A stretch of DNA of 64,000 bases from Phyllobacterium zundukense (GTDB taxonomy: Bacteria; Pseudomonadota; Alphaproteobacteria; Rhizobiales; Rhizobiaceae): assembly GCF_025452195.1 (NCBI RefSeq), contig NZ_CP104972.1, positions 186,001 to 250,000 on the forward strand. Direction: 5' to 3'. The notes below the pieces were generated by a model. The model was not told the DNA's origin. It saw only the letters and a list, made by a program, of their open reading frames with translations, and made no database searches. The position numbers were made by a program, and so were the translations under genes. Shown piece after piece: positions 37,133 to 45,529 of the stretch. Within the stretch, counting starts at the first letter, position 1. Each line of letters begins with the position of its first letter.

Positions 37133-37858
37133 TCATGTCTTCGATCCGAGCGTCTTTATGGCTTCGGAGAAAGTGTTCTCACTGCCGCGAAGCAATGCGT
37201 CAACACGTTCGAAAGCGCGTGATACGCTCATCAACCGCGTCATTTCGCTGATTGCGTCTACATTCGACCCCTCGATCGAACCCTGTATTACACCGGCATT
37301 GGGATTGTCGATGGCAGGCTGAGCCGCCATGCTCGGAATGACCGAGGAATTGTCGAAATAGGTGAGTTTGGCGTTCGGACTGATAGTAAAAAGACCGATC
37401 GCGCCCAATTGCCTGCCGTTTTGATAGACCGCGCCATCCGACGAAATATCAGGCGGCCCACCATTCGGATCGATCGTCAATGGCTGCCCGCCCGCATCGA
37501 GAATGGGATAGCCCTTGACGGAGAGCAGTTCGCCCGTCGTCGACATCTGCATACGACCATCGCGCGTATAGACCTGACCGGCCGGTGACTGAAGGGAGAA
37601 CCAAACGTCGCCTTTCGCCGCCACATCCAGAGGATTGCCCGTCTGGGTAATCGGACCGGCTTCGGTCTTGATGTAGCTTTCGCCGGCCGTGACGAAACTC
37701 GCGTTTTCCGCGGCTTTCGACACCATTGCCTCGAACTTCATGCCTGTGGCACGAAAGCCAGGCGTCGACATGTTGGCGACGTTGTGAGCCAGCGTATCGA
37801 GCCGGCGCTCCAGCGAGATTTGTGCCGAAAGCCCAACATAGATCGAATTTTCCATCAA
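37133..37858 (-). CDS. flgF: Proximal rod protein FlgF
   Basis: A 241-residue rod protein with the flagellar-rod motif at both ends (SLERRLDTLAHNVANMSTPGFRATGMKFE and ISEMTRLMSVSRAFERVDALLRGSENTFSEAIKTLGSKT). Met1 or Met2 may be the start. Overlaps the DUF1217 gene by 4 bases and is cotranscribed with it and with fliI. Confidence 0.96.
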   Translation of the reverse strand: MMENSIYVGLSAQISLERRLDTLAHNVANMSTPGFRATGMKFEAMVSKAAENASFVTAGESYIKTEAGPITQTGNPLDVAAKGDVWFSLQSPAGQVYTRDGRMQMSTTGELLSVKGYPILDAGGQPLTIDPNGGPPDISSDGAVYQNGRQLGAIGLFTISPNAKLTYFDNSSVIPSMAAQPAIDNPNAGVIQGSIEGSNVDAISEMTRLMSVSRAFERVDALLRGSENTFSEAIKTLGSKT

Positions 37859-38637
37859 CGACCACCCAGCTTGAAGGATTGCAGGGTCGCAAGAATGCTT
37901 GCCGAAATCCCGATGGTGGCCGTTCCTCCCAGCAGCAAGGATGGCGCGCTCGCAGCAGTGGAAGGATTGTTCATCTCATACATGGCCGTGAACCGCGTCA
38001 ACAGCTTGTCGAGTTTGGCAGGGTCCTTGAGATCCTTCAGATCAAGTTTGTCCTCGACCAGTTTGGCCTGTCGGTCAATGTCGAGATTGGACATCTGCGC
38101 CGGCATGTTGAAGGTCGCCTGGAAGACCTGCAGAAGCGCCTTGTCGCCAAGTATCTCGAAAGCATTGGTAATGGTCGGCGCCTTGCGGGCGAAATACAGC
38201 GCCAGCCGCACGCCCTCATTCTGCTGGCCCGTCTCGACCTCCAGCGTCTGGCGCACATATTTGTCGACGATGGGCTGCTTCACTCCAGGCTGGGCAGTTG
38301 CCTTGTCACCAAGCTTGACGAAATTGAATGTCGTCGCAAGTTCCTTGTAACGGGGATCGGTCAGCTTGTTGGCGAAACTGTCGGGATTGTCTATGCCTTC
38401 GGTGAGCACCTTGCGGATAAAGGCTTTGGCATAGGCCATATCCTCAAGGCCGAATGCCTTCAATGCGTAGTTGTACAGCTTCGTATCTTTCATGAAATCG
38501 TCGATGGATTTCACATTGCCTATGTTTTTCAGATAATAATCGCTCTCACGCTGAACGATCGGCTCCTTGGAGACGCGGGCGAGCGAGCGCGGCAAGTCGG
38601 CGGCAATCAGCCTATAGCCCGTCATCGTATTGATCAT
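37855..38637 (-). CDS. DUF1217 flagellar-locus protein
   Basis: A 260-residue protein of the DUF1217 family, which is found in alphaproteobacterial flagellar loci, often adjacent to flgF. It reads NTMTGYRLIAADLPRSLARVSKEPIVQRESDYYLKNIGNVKSIDDFM, then repeats of helical segments with RKAPTITNAFEILGDKALLQVFQ. No signal peptide; it may be an export substrate or a rod-related protein, but no function is established. First gene of the flgF-fliI unit; a candidate FtcR box lies 43 bases upstream and the island begins 89 bases upstream. The start may instead be the Met at 38625. Confidence 0.85.
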   Translation of the reverse strand: MINTMTGYRLIAADLPRSLARVSKEPIVQRESDYYLKNIGNVKSIDDFMKDTKLYNYALKAFGLEDMAYAKAFIRKVLTEGIDNPDSFANKLTDPRYKELATTFNFVKLGDKATAQPGVKQPIVDKYVRQTLEVETGQQNEGVRLALYFARKAPTITNAFEILGDKALLQVFQATFNMPAQMSNLDIDRQAKLVEDKLDLKDLKDPAKLDKLLTRFTAMYEMNNPSTAASAPSLLLGGTATIGISASILATLQSFKLGGR

Positions 38638-38680
38638 GATGCGCCTTTCCTGAAAACGTTTGGTTCATATGTGTCAAATC

Positions 38681-38694
38681 AAGCTTGCCTGAAG
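38681..38694 (-). promoter_or_regulatory. Candidate FtcR box before the DUF1217-flgF unit
   Basis: Gene-strand CTTCAGGCAAGCTT. It lies 43 bases before the DUF1217 start and 32 bases before the left end of the island, so the insertion left this promoter intact. Confidence 0.6.
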
Positions 38695-38718
38695 CTGGCG
38701 GTGCTCATGCTGACGCGG

Positions 38719-38726
38719 GAACGAGC
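38719..38726. repeat. 8-bp target duplication, left copy (GAACGAGC)
   Basis: GAACGAGC occurs here and again at 62187-62194, directly outside the IS6-type ends of the island. IS6-family elements make 8-bp duplications. Joining 38726 to 62195 restores a 159-base divergent intergenic region between the DUF1217 gene and motA. Confidence 0.85.
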
Positions 38727-38748
38727 GGCTCTGTCGCAAAAGCTTTGG
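38727..38748 (+). repeat. Left IS6-type terminal inverted repeat
   Basis: Pairs with 62165-62186 as an inverted repeat (18 of 22). No IS6 transposase can be seen next to it, so the left IS copy has been lost except for its end. Confidence 0.75.
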
Positions 38749-39175
38749 CGCGGCGCGGCACTGACTTGGTCAGCAGTTCTTGCACAGTTACGTTGCCGTG
38801 CGAATGACAGTTGTCCGTCCTGCATGGAGATAGTCGATGTACATCATTACGGGTCGAGTTTGCTGCCGAGGATTGTCGGCTAATTTCTTGGGCAGCAATC
38901 GGTCGCGTATGAATGAGACCAATCGACCAATGGTTTTTACAAAGATGGAAGTGATCAGAAACGTTTTGAAAATGCTGATGATAGCTGATTTTTTGCAGCC
39001 ATTAATGGGTGCCCGAACCCTACAATCGCACCAGCGACCTCTCGATCGATCCTGCTATCGATTTCCCGCCAACGGGATTCGCCAGATACCAGCGAAATCG
39101 GCCAAGAAGGACGGCGATGCCAGCTTGTGAACAACAAAGATCGACTATCATCCGAACCAACAAGGGGGACGATCC
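38749..39175. other. Non-coding stretch at the left end of the island
   Basis: 427 bases without a convincing gene. A minus-strand open frame (about 38804-39020) yields a basic, isoleucine-rich peptide with no start codon and no homology that I recognise. This may be what is left of the left IS6 copy and its neighbours. Confidence 0.4.
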
Positions 39176-39454
39176 ATGGCAGTTGGCTTTTTCAAGACTT
39201 TGAGGTCATCGCTGCGCGCCAACCTGCTGAAGCGTGTCGATGCACACATTGACGCGGGAACCATGGCCGCAATGAAGTTGAAATTTGAACCTGACACAGG
39301 TCGCCGCTACGTTGTTCTCAACATCACGACAGCAGGCGGGGGATCGACCAGTATACGTGCTTACGAAGTTGACGAATTTCTTGAAGTTGCGGAGAAACTA
39401 TCTGCCGCCATAAATGACATGCGAGCGGCTATTCTGTCGCCGCCGCAAGATTGA
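39176..39454 (+). CDS. Hypothetical protein, 92 residues
   Basis: Starts at ATG 39176 (MAVGFFKTLRSSLRANLLKR). Contains a basic amphipathic N-terminus and an alpha/beta C-terminal part (RRYVVLNITTAGGGSTSIRAYEVDEFLEVAEKLSAAINDM). I do not recognise a family. GGGGGACGATCC just upstream may serve as a ribosome binding site. First of a row of five small plus-strand genes, several frameshifted, that look like accessory genes of rhizobial plasmids or islands. Confidence 0.5.
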   Translation: MAVGFFKTLRSSLRANLLKRVDAHIDAGTMAAMKLKFEPDTGRRYVVLNITTAGGGSTSIRAYEVDEFLEVAEKLSAAINDMRAAILSPPQD

Positions 39455-39457
39455 GCG

Positions 39458-39807
39458 ATGCCATGGAAAGTCAGGTTCCGCGATAAGGATTTCACGCTCG
39501 ATCCCGAGTTTGAGTACGAAATCCGGATAGCGTTGGCTGATAAGCGCGAGCTTTCGGGTTCCGTGGAAATCATCTTCCATGAGCAAGACGACGGGTCGTA
39601 AACATCACCTTTCACGAATCAGCTGATCCTGATGAATTTTCGTTTGCAGGTACTCATGGATTACATCCTGAGATGGGCGAGGTGTACATTTTCTCTGGGA
39701 TGCCCGACGATGGCGGTCCGCAAGTGCTCGCGCTTTATAGTGTCGAGAATTTTGGCGAGCCTCCGGTCAACAAGGAACGATTTCCATTGGACAAGTTCAG
39801 ACAGTGA
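39458..39807 (+). pseudogene. Hypothetical gene broken by a frameshift
   Basis: The frame from ATG 39458 (MPWKVRFRDKDFTLDPEFEY) stops at 39599-39601 after 47 residues. A second open frame continues at once (NITFHESADPDEFSFAGTHG, then EVYIFSGMPDDGGPQVLALYSVENFGEP) to the stop at 39805-39807. A single missing base near 39598 would join them into about 115 residues. The protein is acidic, beta-rich and unknown to me. Starts three bases after the preceding gene. Confidence 0.45.
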
Positions 39808-40044
39808 TCATTCCAAAGCCAATATCCGCCAAACCATCCAGACCGCTTCGCTGACTGTCAGCGGGCAGTGGAAGATCGAATGCTCGAGCTCCTGGGCGAC
39901 GCCCAGGTGGCAGGATGGGCCAAGGACGAGGTCCTCGCCGCAATGATCGAAGTAGCCGAAAATACCAATCTGGCGATGCATCCAAACGTGCTGCTTTCTG
40001 TTGAGACAGAACTGAGAAAATTGATGAAGAAAAAGGATGTCTGA
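39804..40044 (+). pseudogene. Small conserved rhizobial-type protein, probably frameshifted
   Basis: A GTGA overlap joins a GTG start (39804) to the end of the previous gene, but after about five codons the homologous reading moves to another frame: QYPPNHPDRFADCQRAVEDRM then LELLGDAQVAGWAKDEVLAAMIEVAENTNLAM to the stop at 40042. The DCQRAVED...AGWxxxEV...A pattern is common in small uncharacterised proteins of rhizobia. If the upstream part is not used, the GTG at 39868 would give 58 residues. No function known. Confidence 0.45.
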
Positions 40045-40300
40045 ATTGGCTGACGCCAAACCTCATCCCGCGCGTCTTATTATTGTTGTCGCATTCAGCC
40101 GCGCAGACAATGGGCACCTTGTGCCTGCTTACGATCCGATGCAGTTCGATACCCCAGAAGACGCCACCCGAATGGCGCGTTATCTCGCGGTAAAATGCGT
40201 GGGCGTCTTGGCGTGGGTTCGCGATGCCCAGCCTGATGTGGGTGGCTACGGCCCTCCGACGATTCTGTTTCAATCTGGCGACGTCCCGGAGATGGAGTAA
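40037..40300 (+). CDS. Hypothetical protein, 87 residues
   Basis: Its ATG overlaps the end of the preceding gene by 8 bases (ATGTCTGA), so translation is probably coupled. The protein (ARLIIVVAFSRADNGHLVPAYDPMQFDTPEDATRMARYLAVKCVGVLAWVRDAQPDVGGYGPP) has an alpha/beta look with a final Asp/Gly/Pro stretch. I cannot name the family. Confidence 0.5.
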   Translation: MSELADAKPHPARLIIVVAFSRADNGHLVPAYDPMQFDTPEDATRMARYLAVKCVGVLAWVRDAQPDVGGYGPPTILFQSGDVPEME

Positions 40301-40316
40301 TCATCAAGCGATCAAG

Positions 40317-40758
40317 ATGACGTGGGAAGCAACCGTTCAAAACCTTATCAAAATTGGCGCGGTCAAAATCACCCGGCGCGATGAACTTGTCGTTCGCCAG
40401 CGCCTGGCAGACGCCGAGGCATATTTAACAGACACAAGAAATGTTACGACCACTCAATCGCGTTTCTTGCTGGCAGTTGAAGGGGTGCGCCAGGTAAGTC
40501 TTGCGATCCTCAACCACACCGGGATCAAAGCCATTCCCACGGCTCAAAACAAGATCGACGTGGCGCAGTTGGCCGCAATGACTGCACAGCTTGAAACCGT
40601 CGTTCCTGGAGCAGCAAAGATCCTCGGAGAAATCCGGAATATCCGCATACAACGGAAGAGCGTGTCACCTGCCCACCAATCTCGCCGGAGCGGGCGGCCA
40701 AGGCAGTGGATATCCTGGTCGCCCGTGCCGGAACTCTAACACATACCGGTAAAGACCC
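40317..40758 (+). pseudogene. HEPN-like protein with shifted C-terminus
   Basis: From ATG 40317 the product reads MTWEATVQNLIKIGAVKITR, then RLADAEAYLTDTRNVTTTQSRFLLAVEGVRQVSLAIL. This helical layout, a leading NLIKIG, a (R/L)ADA(E/R) helix and a SRF..AVEG(I/V)R.. helix, resembles HEPN-fold proteins common in rhizobial accessory DNA. No RxxxxH nuclease motif is visible. After about codon 115 the open frame becomes Arg/Ser-rich, whereas another frame (TCPPISPERAAKAVDILVARAGTL) reads more naturally to a stop at 40756-40758, so a frameshift near 40660 is likely. Confidence 0.4.
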
Positions 40759-40794
40759 TTAGGCGGCGCAAGGCTAAAGGTGATGCTGATCGAA

Positions 40795-41278
40795 GTTAGA
40801 GAGCTCGGTCCAAAATGACTACGATGAGTGCTGCTATTGGGGTGCCGACTATCATAGCAATCGACCAGACAAACGCGGTGAACAATGGTTTCGCGCTTGT
40901 GAGTTCATGGTATCGCATGTGAAAGTACGCGCCTAAGACCGCACCAACCCCATGATTTGCCACATATGAACGAAAAGAATTCGGCCAATTACCATTCCAA
41001 CGATTAGGCCAAATGCTGGCGACAAGACCCGCAGAACGTCCCTAAATGTGTCGGTTGGCATCATTCTCGCCAAGGCAAAAAAAGAGGGCGACGCCTGCCA
41101 AGATAGTGCGGGTAACGTGTGCGAGAAACGCATAGGCTATTTTCGGCTCAGTTGCTTTCCGCCACACAAAAGTCGGCGGATCGCGTAATTCGTACCGAAT
41201 ATAGATATAGCACGCCATCGCTCCTGGGATGAATATCAATACAAGCGTCGTCGCAAAAATGAGGTCGGATTTGTCCAT
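40795..41278 (-). pseudogene. Multi-pass membrane protein with two frameshifts
   Basis: Three frames read as one protein from ATG 41278. First comes DLIFATTLVLIFIPGAMACYIYI, then ...YAFLAHVTRTILAGVALFF. The second frame is ALARMMPTDTFRDVLRVLSPAFGLIVGMVIGRILFVH, and the third is GAVLGAYFHMRYHELTSAKPLFTAFVWSIAMIVGTPIAALIVVIL. The first switch falls in a run of seven As on the plus strand (41077-41083); six would restore the frame. About four membrane helices. No family recognised. Confidence 0.5.
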
Positions 41279-41598
41279 TAATTGTCTCTACTTTGCTTTT
41301 GTACGGTTTGTTTCCATTAACCACCGTGATCACCCTCCCAACTGACCCTTGATGTTTATTGGGTGATATCTAATGTCGTCGAACCAGCGATTCTGATGGG
41401 AGCGATCTTTCCGTTTGCAGCCACATCATTGCCGATGAGTCATCAACTAAAGCTACAAAAAGCGGGCCACAATGCAAAAAGAATGTGAAAACGTTAGAAA
41501 TGGTACGGTTCTGCGACTGACCAAGCCCCGGAGCAACCCAATCCTGTGGGGTTTTAACCGAAGCAACACCCAGCAATTCTCTGTCGGCAGCTGACGAA
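41279..41598. other. Presumed promoter region of the glycosylation operon
   Basis: 320 bases between the divergent membrane pseudogene and the first gene of the six-gene plus-strand operon. No open frame of note and no flagellar-type box. A promoter for the operon should lie here, but I see no unambiguous -35/-10 pair. Confidence 0.4.
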
Positions 41599-42240
41599 AT
41601 GTCGGATACAGCTATAATCTATGGTGCAGGAGGCCATGCTAGAGAGCTTAGATTTCAGCTGATGGCGGCTGGTGTCGAAGTGGTGGCTTTCGTCGATGAT
41701 TTCCGCTACGGCCACTTGGTTGAGGATCTTTTAGTCCTCACGCGCGAGCATGCAATTGAGCTTTATCCTTCTGCAAAATGGCATCTCGGATTTGGGCAAA
41801 TTGCCGGCCGACGTAGAGTATTACAATCTCTTAGAGATGCGGGCTGTAGTATGGGAAGTTTTATAAGCCCAAGCGCGCTTGTTGCCCCAACGGCAAAAAT
41901 TTTTGAGCCCGCCCAAATATTTGCCAACACTGTCATCTCGACTGGGGCATCCGTGGGGGCAAATGTCATCATCAACTTTGGTGCAGTGATTTCCCACGAT
42001 GTGGTCATTGGTGAGAATAGCTACGTTTCTCCCGGGGCAAATATTGCTGGAAACGTAACGATTGGTCGTGGCGTCTGGGTTGGAGTGGGCGCAACTATAA
42101 AGAACGGTAGCTCTGGGATTGCTTTGACAATCGGCGACAATGTCGTAATTGGCGCTGGTGCTTGTGTCGTTAATAATGTGGAAGGCAATGCGGTAGTCAT
42201 TGGTGTTCCAGCAAAGGCGAGAAATAATTCCAATGTCTAG
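41599..42240 (+). CDS. Sugar N- or O-acyltransferase, PglD/NeuD family
   Basis: A 213-residue protein with an N-terminal Rossmann-like PglD_N domain (AIIYGAGGHARELRFQLMAAGVEVVAFVDD) and a left-handed beta helix of hexapeptide repeats (ANTVISTGASVGANVIINFGAVISHDVVIGENSYVSPGANIAGNVTIGRGVWVGVGATIKNG). The catalytic-type His lies in NFGAVISHDVVIG. Members acetylate or acylate 4-amino sugars (PglD on UDP-4-amino-sugar, VioB-like on dTDP-viosamine) or sialic acid. Eight-base overlap with the aminotransferase gene suggests that the two enzymes act in succession on one nucleotide sugar. First gene of the operon. Confidence 0.9.
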   Translation: MSDTAIIYGAGGHARELRFQLMAAGVEVVAFVDDFRYGHLVEDLLVLTREHAIELYPSAKWHLGFGQIAGRRRVLQSLRDAGCSMGSFISPSALVAPTAKIFEPAQIFANTVISTGASVGANVIINFGAVISHDVVIGENSYVSPGANIAGNVTIGRGVWVGVGATIKNGSSGIALTIGDNVVIGAGACVVNNVEGNAVVIGVPAKARNNSNV

Positions 42241-43354
42241 ACCTCCTATCTACGTAGCACACCCCTTGGTGCCCGCAGGCGAAGACTATCTTTCGATACT
42301 TGCTCCGGCACTGCAGAGTCGAAGGCTAACGAACGGAGGAGCGTTATCGTCAGAACTCGAATTACGTCTATCTGAATTATTCCGTACACGACATGTCAAT
42401 CTAATGAGCAACGGTACTGTAGCTATCGAAATAGCAGCTAAAGCCCTTAAGTTTAAGAATAAAGTAATCACCACGCCGTTTACCTTCGCCGCAACTGTCG
42501 GCGCCTTATTATGGATTGGACTAGATCCTGTGCTGGTAGACATCGATGAGGATTTTCTAACGTTGGATGCTACGGCAACCGAAAACGCGTTAGATGATGA
42601 TGTGAGCGGAATCGTCGGCGTTCATGTTTATGGATGTCCATGCGATTTAGACGCGTTCGCGAAGATATCGGAAGCTAGCGGCGTTCCCGTACTTTACGAC
42701 GGTGCCCATGTATTCGACGCCTCCTTTAATGGGTTACCGATCGTTGGCTATGGCGATGCTACGACCATGAGCTTTCACGCAACCAAGCAATTTAATACTG
42801 GGGAAGGTGGCGCTGTTGTCACCACTTCGCAAGAAGTCAATGCACGTGTCAACATTCTCAAGAATTTTGGCATCGAATCTGAGGATGTTATTTCGGATGT
42901 TGGCATAAATGGAAAGATGAGCGAACTCAATGCGGCCTTCGGTTTGGCCAACTTGGACGTTTTGTTCGAAGAGCGGGCACGACGGACCCAAGTAGCCCAA
43001 ATCTATACTAATGAGCTTTCTGAACACAGAAAAATCCGGATAGTGCAGCAACGGCCAGGAACTTCTAGTTCCAGTCAATATTTTGCCGTCAGACTTCCTG
43101 TCGAAAATAACGTACAACTGAGAGACAAGGTATATATAGCATTACGCGATCTTGGTATTTATACCAGGAAGTATTTTTATCCCCTTATTTCTGACTTACC
43201 CGCATACACCCAGCACATGAGCCAGAAAACATTCAATCTACCCAATGCAAATCGCGTTGCACGGGAGATCCTGACGCTACCTTTGCATGGTGGAGTTTCG
43301 GATAGCGATGCTAAATTGATTGCGAGGTCCGTAGTGGAGGCACTCGACGCTTAG
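42233..43354 (+). CDS. DegT/DnrJ/EryC1/StrS sugar aminotransferase
   Basis: About 373 residues from the ATG at 42233, which overlaps the previous stop (ATGTCTAG). A fold-type I PLP enzyme. VGVHVYGCPCDLDAF and VLYDGAHVFDA carry the cofactor-binding Asp, and SFHATKQFNTGEGGAVVTT carries the lysine that forms the internal aldimine. This family converts 4-keto-6-deoxy nucleotide sugars to the 4-amino sugar (PglE, VioA, PerA). Together with the acyltransferase it predicts a 4-acylamino-4,6-dideoxyhexose. No 4,6-dehydratase gene is in the window. Confidence 0.93.
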   Translation: MSRPPIYVAHPLVPAGEDYLSILAPALQSRRLTNGGALSSELELRLSELFRTRHVNLMSNGTVAIEIAAKALKFKNKVITTPFTFAATVGALLWIGLDPVLVDIDEDFLTLDATATENALDDDVSGIVGVHVYGCPCDLDAFAKISEASGVPVLYDGAHVFDASFNGLPIVGYGDATTMSFHATKQFNTGEGGAVVTTSQEVNARVNILKNFGIESEDVISDVGINGKMSELNAAFGLANLDVLFEERARRTQVAQIYTNELSEHRKIRIVQQRPGTSSSSQYFAVRLPVENNVQLRDKVYIALRDLGIYTRKYFYPLISDLPAYTQHMSQKTFNLPNANRVAREILTLPLHGGVSDSDAKLIARSVVEALDA

Positions 43355-43365
43355 GAGGCGGCTGT

Positions 43366-44595
43366 ATGATAAACTCGCCCAAAATATCGGTAATAATGCC
43401 GTCCTATAATCATCAGGAATTCATCGCAGAGGCCATTACTAGTGTTTTAAACCAAACAATCAGTTCTATTCAACTGATAATAGTTGACGATGGCTCCTCT
43501 GACGGGAGCGCTTCAGTCATCCGATCATTCACTGACGAACGTATTGTCTTCAAACAACTCCCTAGCAATTTAGGCGCATGCGAAGCATTGAACATTGGAC
43601 TCTCGCTTAGCGAAGCAGACCTAGTAGCCGTGTGCAATTCCGATGACCGTTGGCACAAAGATAAACTTCAGCGCCAACTCCGGGTGATGCAGGAGAGACC
43701 TGATATCGGCGCTGTTTTTACGAATGTGCAATGGATAGATGCGAATGGAGCATTTATCCCCGCTGATTCGTTAACCCCATACCATGCAGTATTTCAGCAA
43801 GCCAATCGTTCCAGGCAGGAATGGCTCAAAACTATAATAGAAAGAGGAAACTGCTTATGTCACCCATCGGTTCTTCTAAAGAAGGAAATATTCAGTAAAG
43901 TTGGCGCGTATGACAATAGATATAGACAGCTCCCTGACATGGATTTGTGGGTGCGCCTGTTACAATTGTACGAGATTTTCGTACTGCAGGACGCACTGAT
44001 AGAATTTCGCTTGCATGAAAGCAACACAAGTCGCCCTCTCCCGGCAACGAGCATACGGTCGATCAACGAACACCGGTTGGTGCTCGCGAGGCTGATGGAC
44101 GACATTAGCGCCTCCAATTTTCGGTCGACCTTTATACCCCACATCAAGAGTGAAAATGACATTGATGCCGAAAAGACTAAATACTTACTTAGTCACAACG
44201 GGCCATATGCGACCATGTTCAATCAGCTGGGTGCGGAGTGGTACTTAAAATTTGAACCGGACGCCACGGATTTGCCCATATCACCACACGAATTCCACGA
44301 AATAAATTCAATTAGTTCTCCGTGGTCACATCAGGAAGAAATACACAGGCTCAAGGAGGAAACAGACAGGCTCAAGGAGGAAACAGACGGGCTTAATGCC
44401 GAGCTGTGGCGCGCGAAAACACAGCTAAACGAACTAGCTGATCAACTGTCTGAACGGATAAAAGAAACCATCCAACTTAACACGACAATCAATCGAGAAG
44501 CAGTTTTCAATCTTTCAACTGCCAAACTTATTTCAGCGATTCTGTGTCGGTTAAAAAGTCGCACTCTTTCATTGGTAACCAGTAACTCACGATGA
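43366..44595 (+). CDS. Family 2 glycosyltransferase with coiled-coil tail
   Basis: A 409-residue protein with a GT-A domain (ISVIMPSYNHQEFIAEAITSVLNQT, then the DDGSSDGS motif, CNSDDRWHKDKL with the metal-binding SDD, and NCLCHPSVLLKK). From about residue 325 a coiled coil follows, EIHRLKEETDRLKEETDGLNAEL. This contains an exact 21-bp tandem duplication (44347-44367 and 44368-44388). Such coils are used for partner binding in polymer-assembly or protein-glycosylating enzymes. Starts 11 bases after the aminotransferase. Confidence 0.9.
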   Translation: MINSPKISVIMPSYNHQEFIAEAITSVLNQTISSIQLIIVDDGSSDGSASVIRSFTDERIVFKQLPSNLGACEALNIGLSLSEADLVAVCNSDDRWHKDKLQRQLRVMQERPDIGAVFTNVQWIDANGAFIPADSLTPYHAVFQQANRSRQEWLKTIIERGNCLCHPSVLLKKEIFSKVGAYDNRYRQLPDMDLWVRLLQLYEIFVLQDALIEFRLHESNTSRPLPATSIRSINEHRLVLARLMDDISASNFRSTFIPHIKSENDIDAEKTKYLLSHNGPYATMFNQLGAEWYLKFEPDATDLPISPHEFHEINSISSPWSHQEEIHRLKEETDRLKEETDGLNAELWRAKTQLNELADQLSERIKETIQLNTTINREAVFNLSTAKLISAILCRLKSRTLSLVTSNSR

Positions 44596-44661
44596 GAGTT
44601 TCAAACTCTCACGTTGCTCTAGTTAAACCTTAACGAGGCCCGTCGCCATTAGGAGAAACTA

Positions 44662-45426
44662 ATGCTAATTACATTCGCTGACCGATATGAGATGATTGCA
44701 ACTCTAGGCAATGGGCCACTGGACACAATGGTCGAGCTTGGTGTGTACAAGGGCGAGTTTGCCGATTTCTGCTCACAAAAGATCACTCCTAACCGGCACT
44801 ACCTGATCGATTTTTGGGATTATGATCGGTACGAGTTCGTGTTGAAAGACGCTCCCCAGAATTTAGAGCGTCAGGCGATATTTGAAAGTTATTTTGACAA
44901 TGAGCCTCGGGAGACCCTCTCAAGGGCGCAATTACAGGTAGAGGCTACGTTTTCGAATAGATCCAACACAAAGATAATAAAAGCAGACATTGCTGCAGCT
45001 GCGGTTGAGTTTCCAGATAATTTTTTTGATGTGATTTATCTTGACGGAAACCACACATATGAATTTGTTTTAAGAGATCTCTATACTTGGTATCCCAAAC
45101 TGAAGTCAGGTGGATTGTTTGTCTGCAACGATTACTTCGAGTCTTCATTTGCAGCGAAGCAAAACATTGGTGTGATCCCCGCATTTCAAACATTTTCTCA
45201 ACGCTTTGAAGTTCATCCTATTATGCTGTCAATGACTGAGTGGTCAGATTTTTATTTCTCCAACCAACCGCACTCTCCTCTGATAAGCAGACTGATAGAG
45301 GGATTGATCAATACGGGCCAAAATTTGCTGGAGATACCGTCTGATTTTCTTGGGAGCTATCATCACAGTGCAGTCAAGATTACCGGTGGACAAATTTTGC
45401 TTCCCGTCTTCGGAAAAGGAAAATGA
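44662..45426 (+). CDS. Class I SAM-dependent methyltransferase
   Basis: A 254-residue protein. The SAM-binding motif is DTMVELGVYKGEFADFCSQ near residue 20, the acidic post-strand motif comes later, and FFDVIYLDGNHTYEFVLRDLYTWYPKLKSGGLFVCNDYF is typical of the Methyltransf_24 type seen with macrocin O-methyltransferase-like and cephalosporin-hydroxylase-like proteins in polysaccharide clusters. It probably O-methylates a sugar hydroxyl. ATTAGGAGAAACT precedes the ATG. Third gene type of the operon; 66-base gap to the gene before. Confidence 0.8.
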   Translation: MLITFADRYEMIATLGNGPLDTMVELGVYKGEFADFCSQKITPNRHYLIDFWDYDRYEFVLKDAPQNLERQAIFESYFDNEPRETLSRAQLQVEATFSNRSNTKIIKADIAAAAVEFPDNFFDVIYLDGNHTYEFVLRDLYTWYPKLKSGGLFVCNDYFESSFAAKQNIGVIPAFQTFSQRFEVHPIMLSMTEWSDFYFSNQPHSPLISRLIEGLINTGQNLLEIPSDFLGSYHHSAVKITGGQILLPVFGKGK

Positions 45427-45529
45427 ATTAGGCGGCCGTTCGTTCAATTTTGAATTCGGTTATCACGCCGCTTTCTTGTCTTGTGGTTATTCCGCCGTAT
45501 TGCTAGAGCAAACCCGATAGGAACCCAGC

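Noticed and set aside
37726..38883. Plus-strand open frame of 385 codons crossing the left island boundary
   Set aside because: Antisense to the DUF1217 and flgF genes and runs through the candidate promoter and the target duplication.
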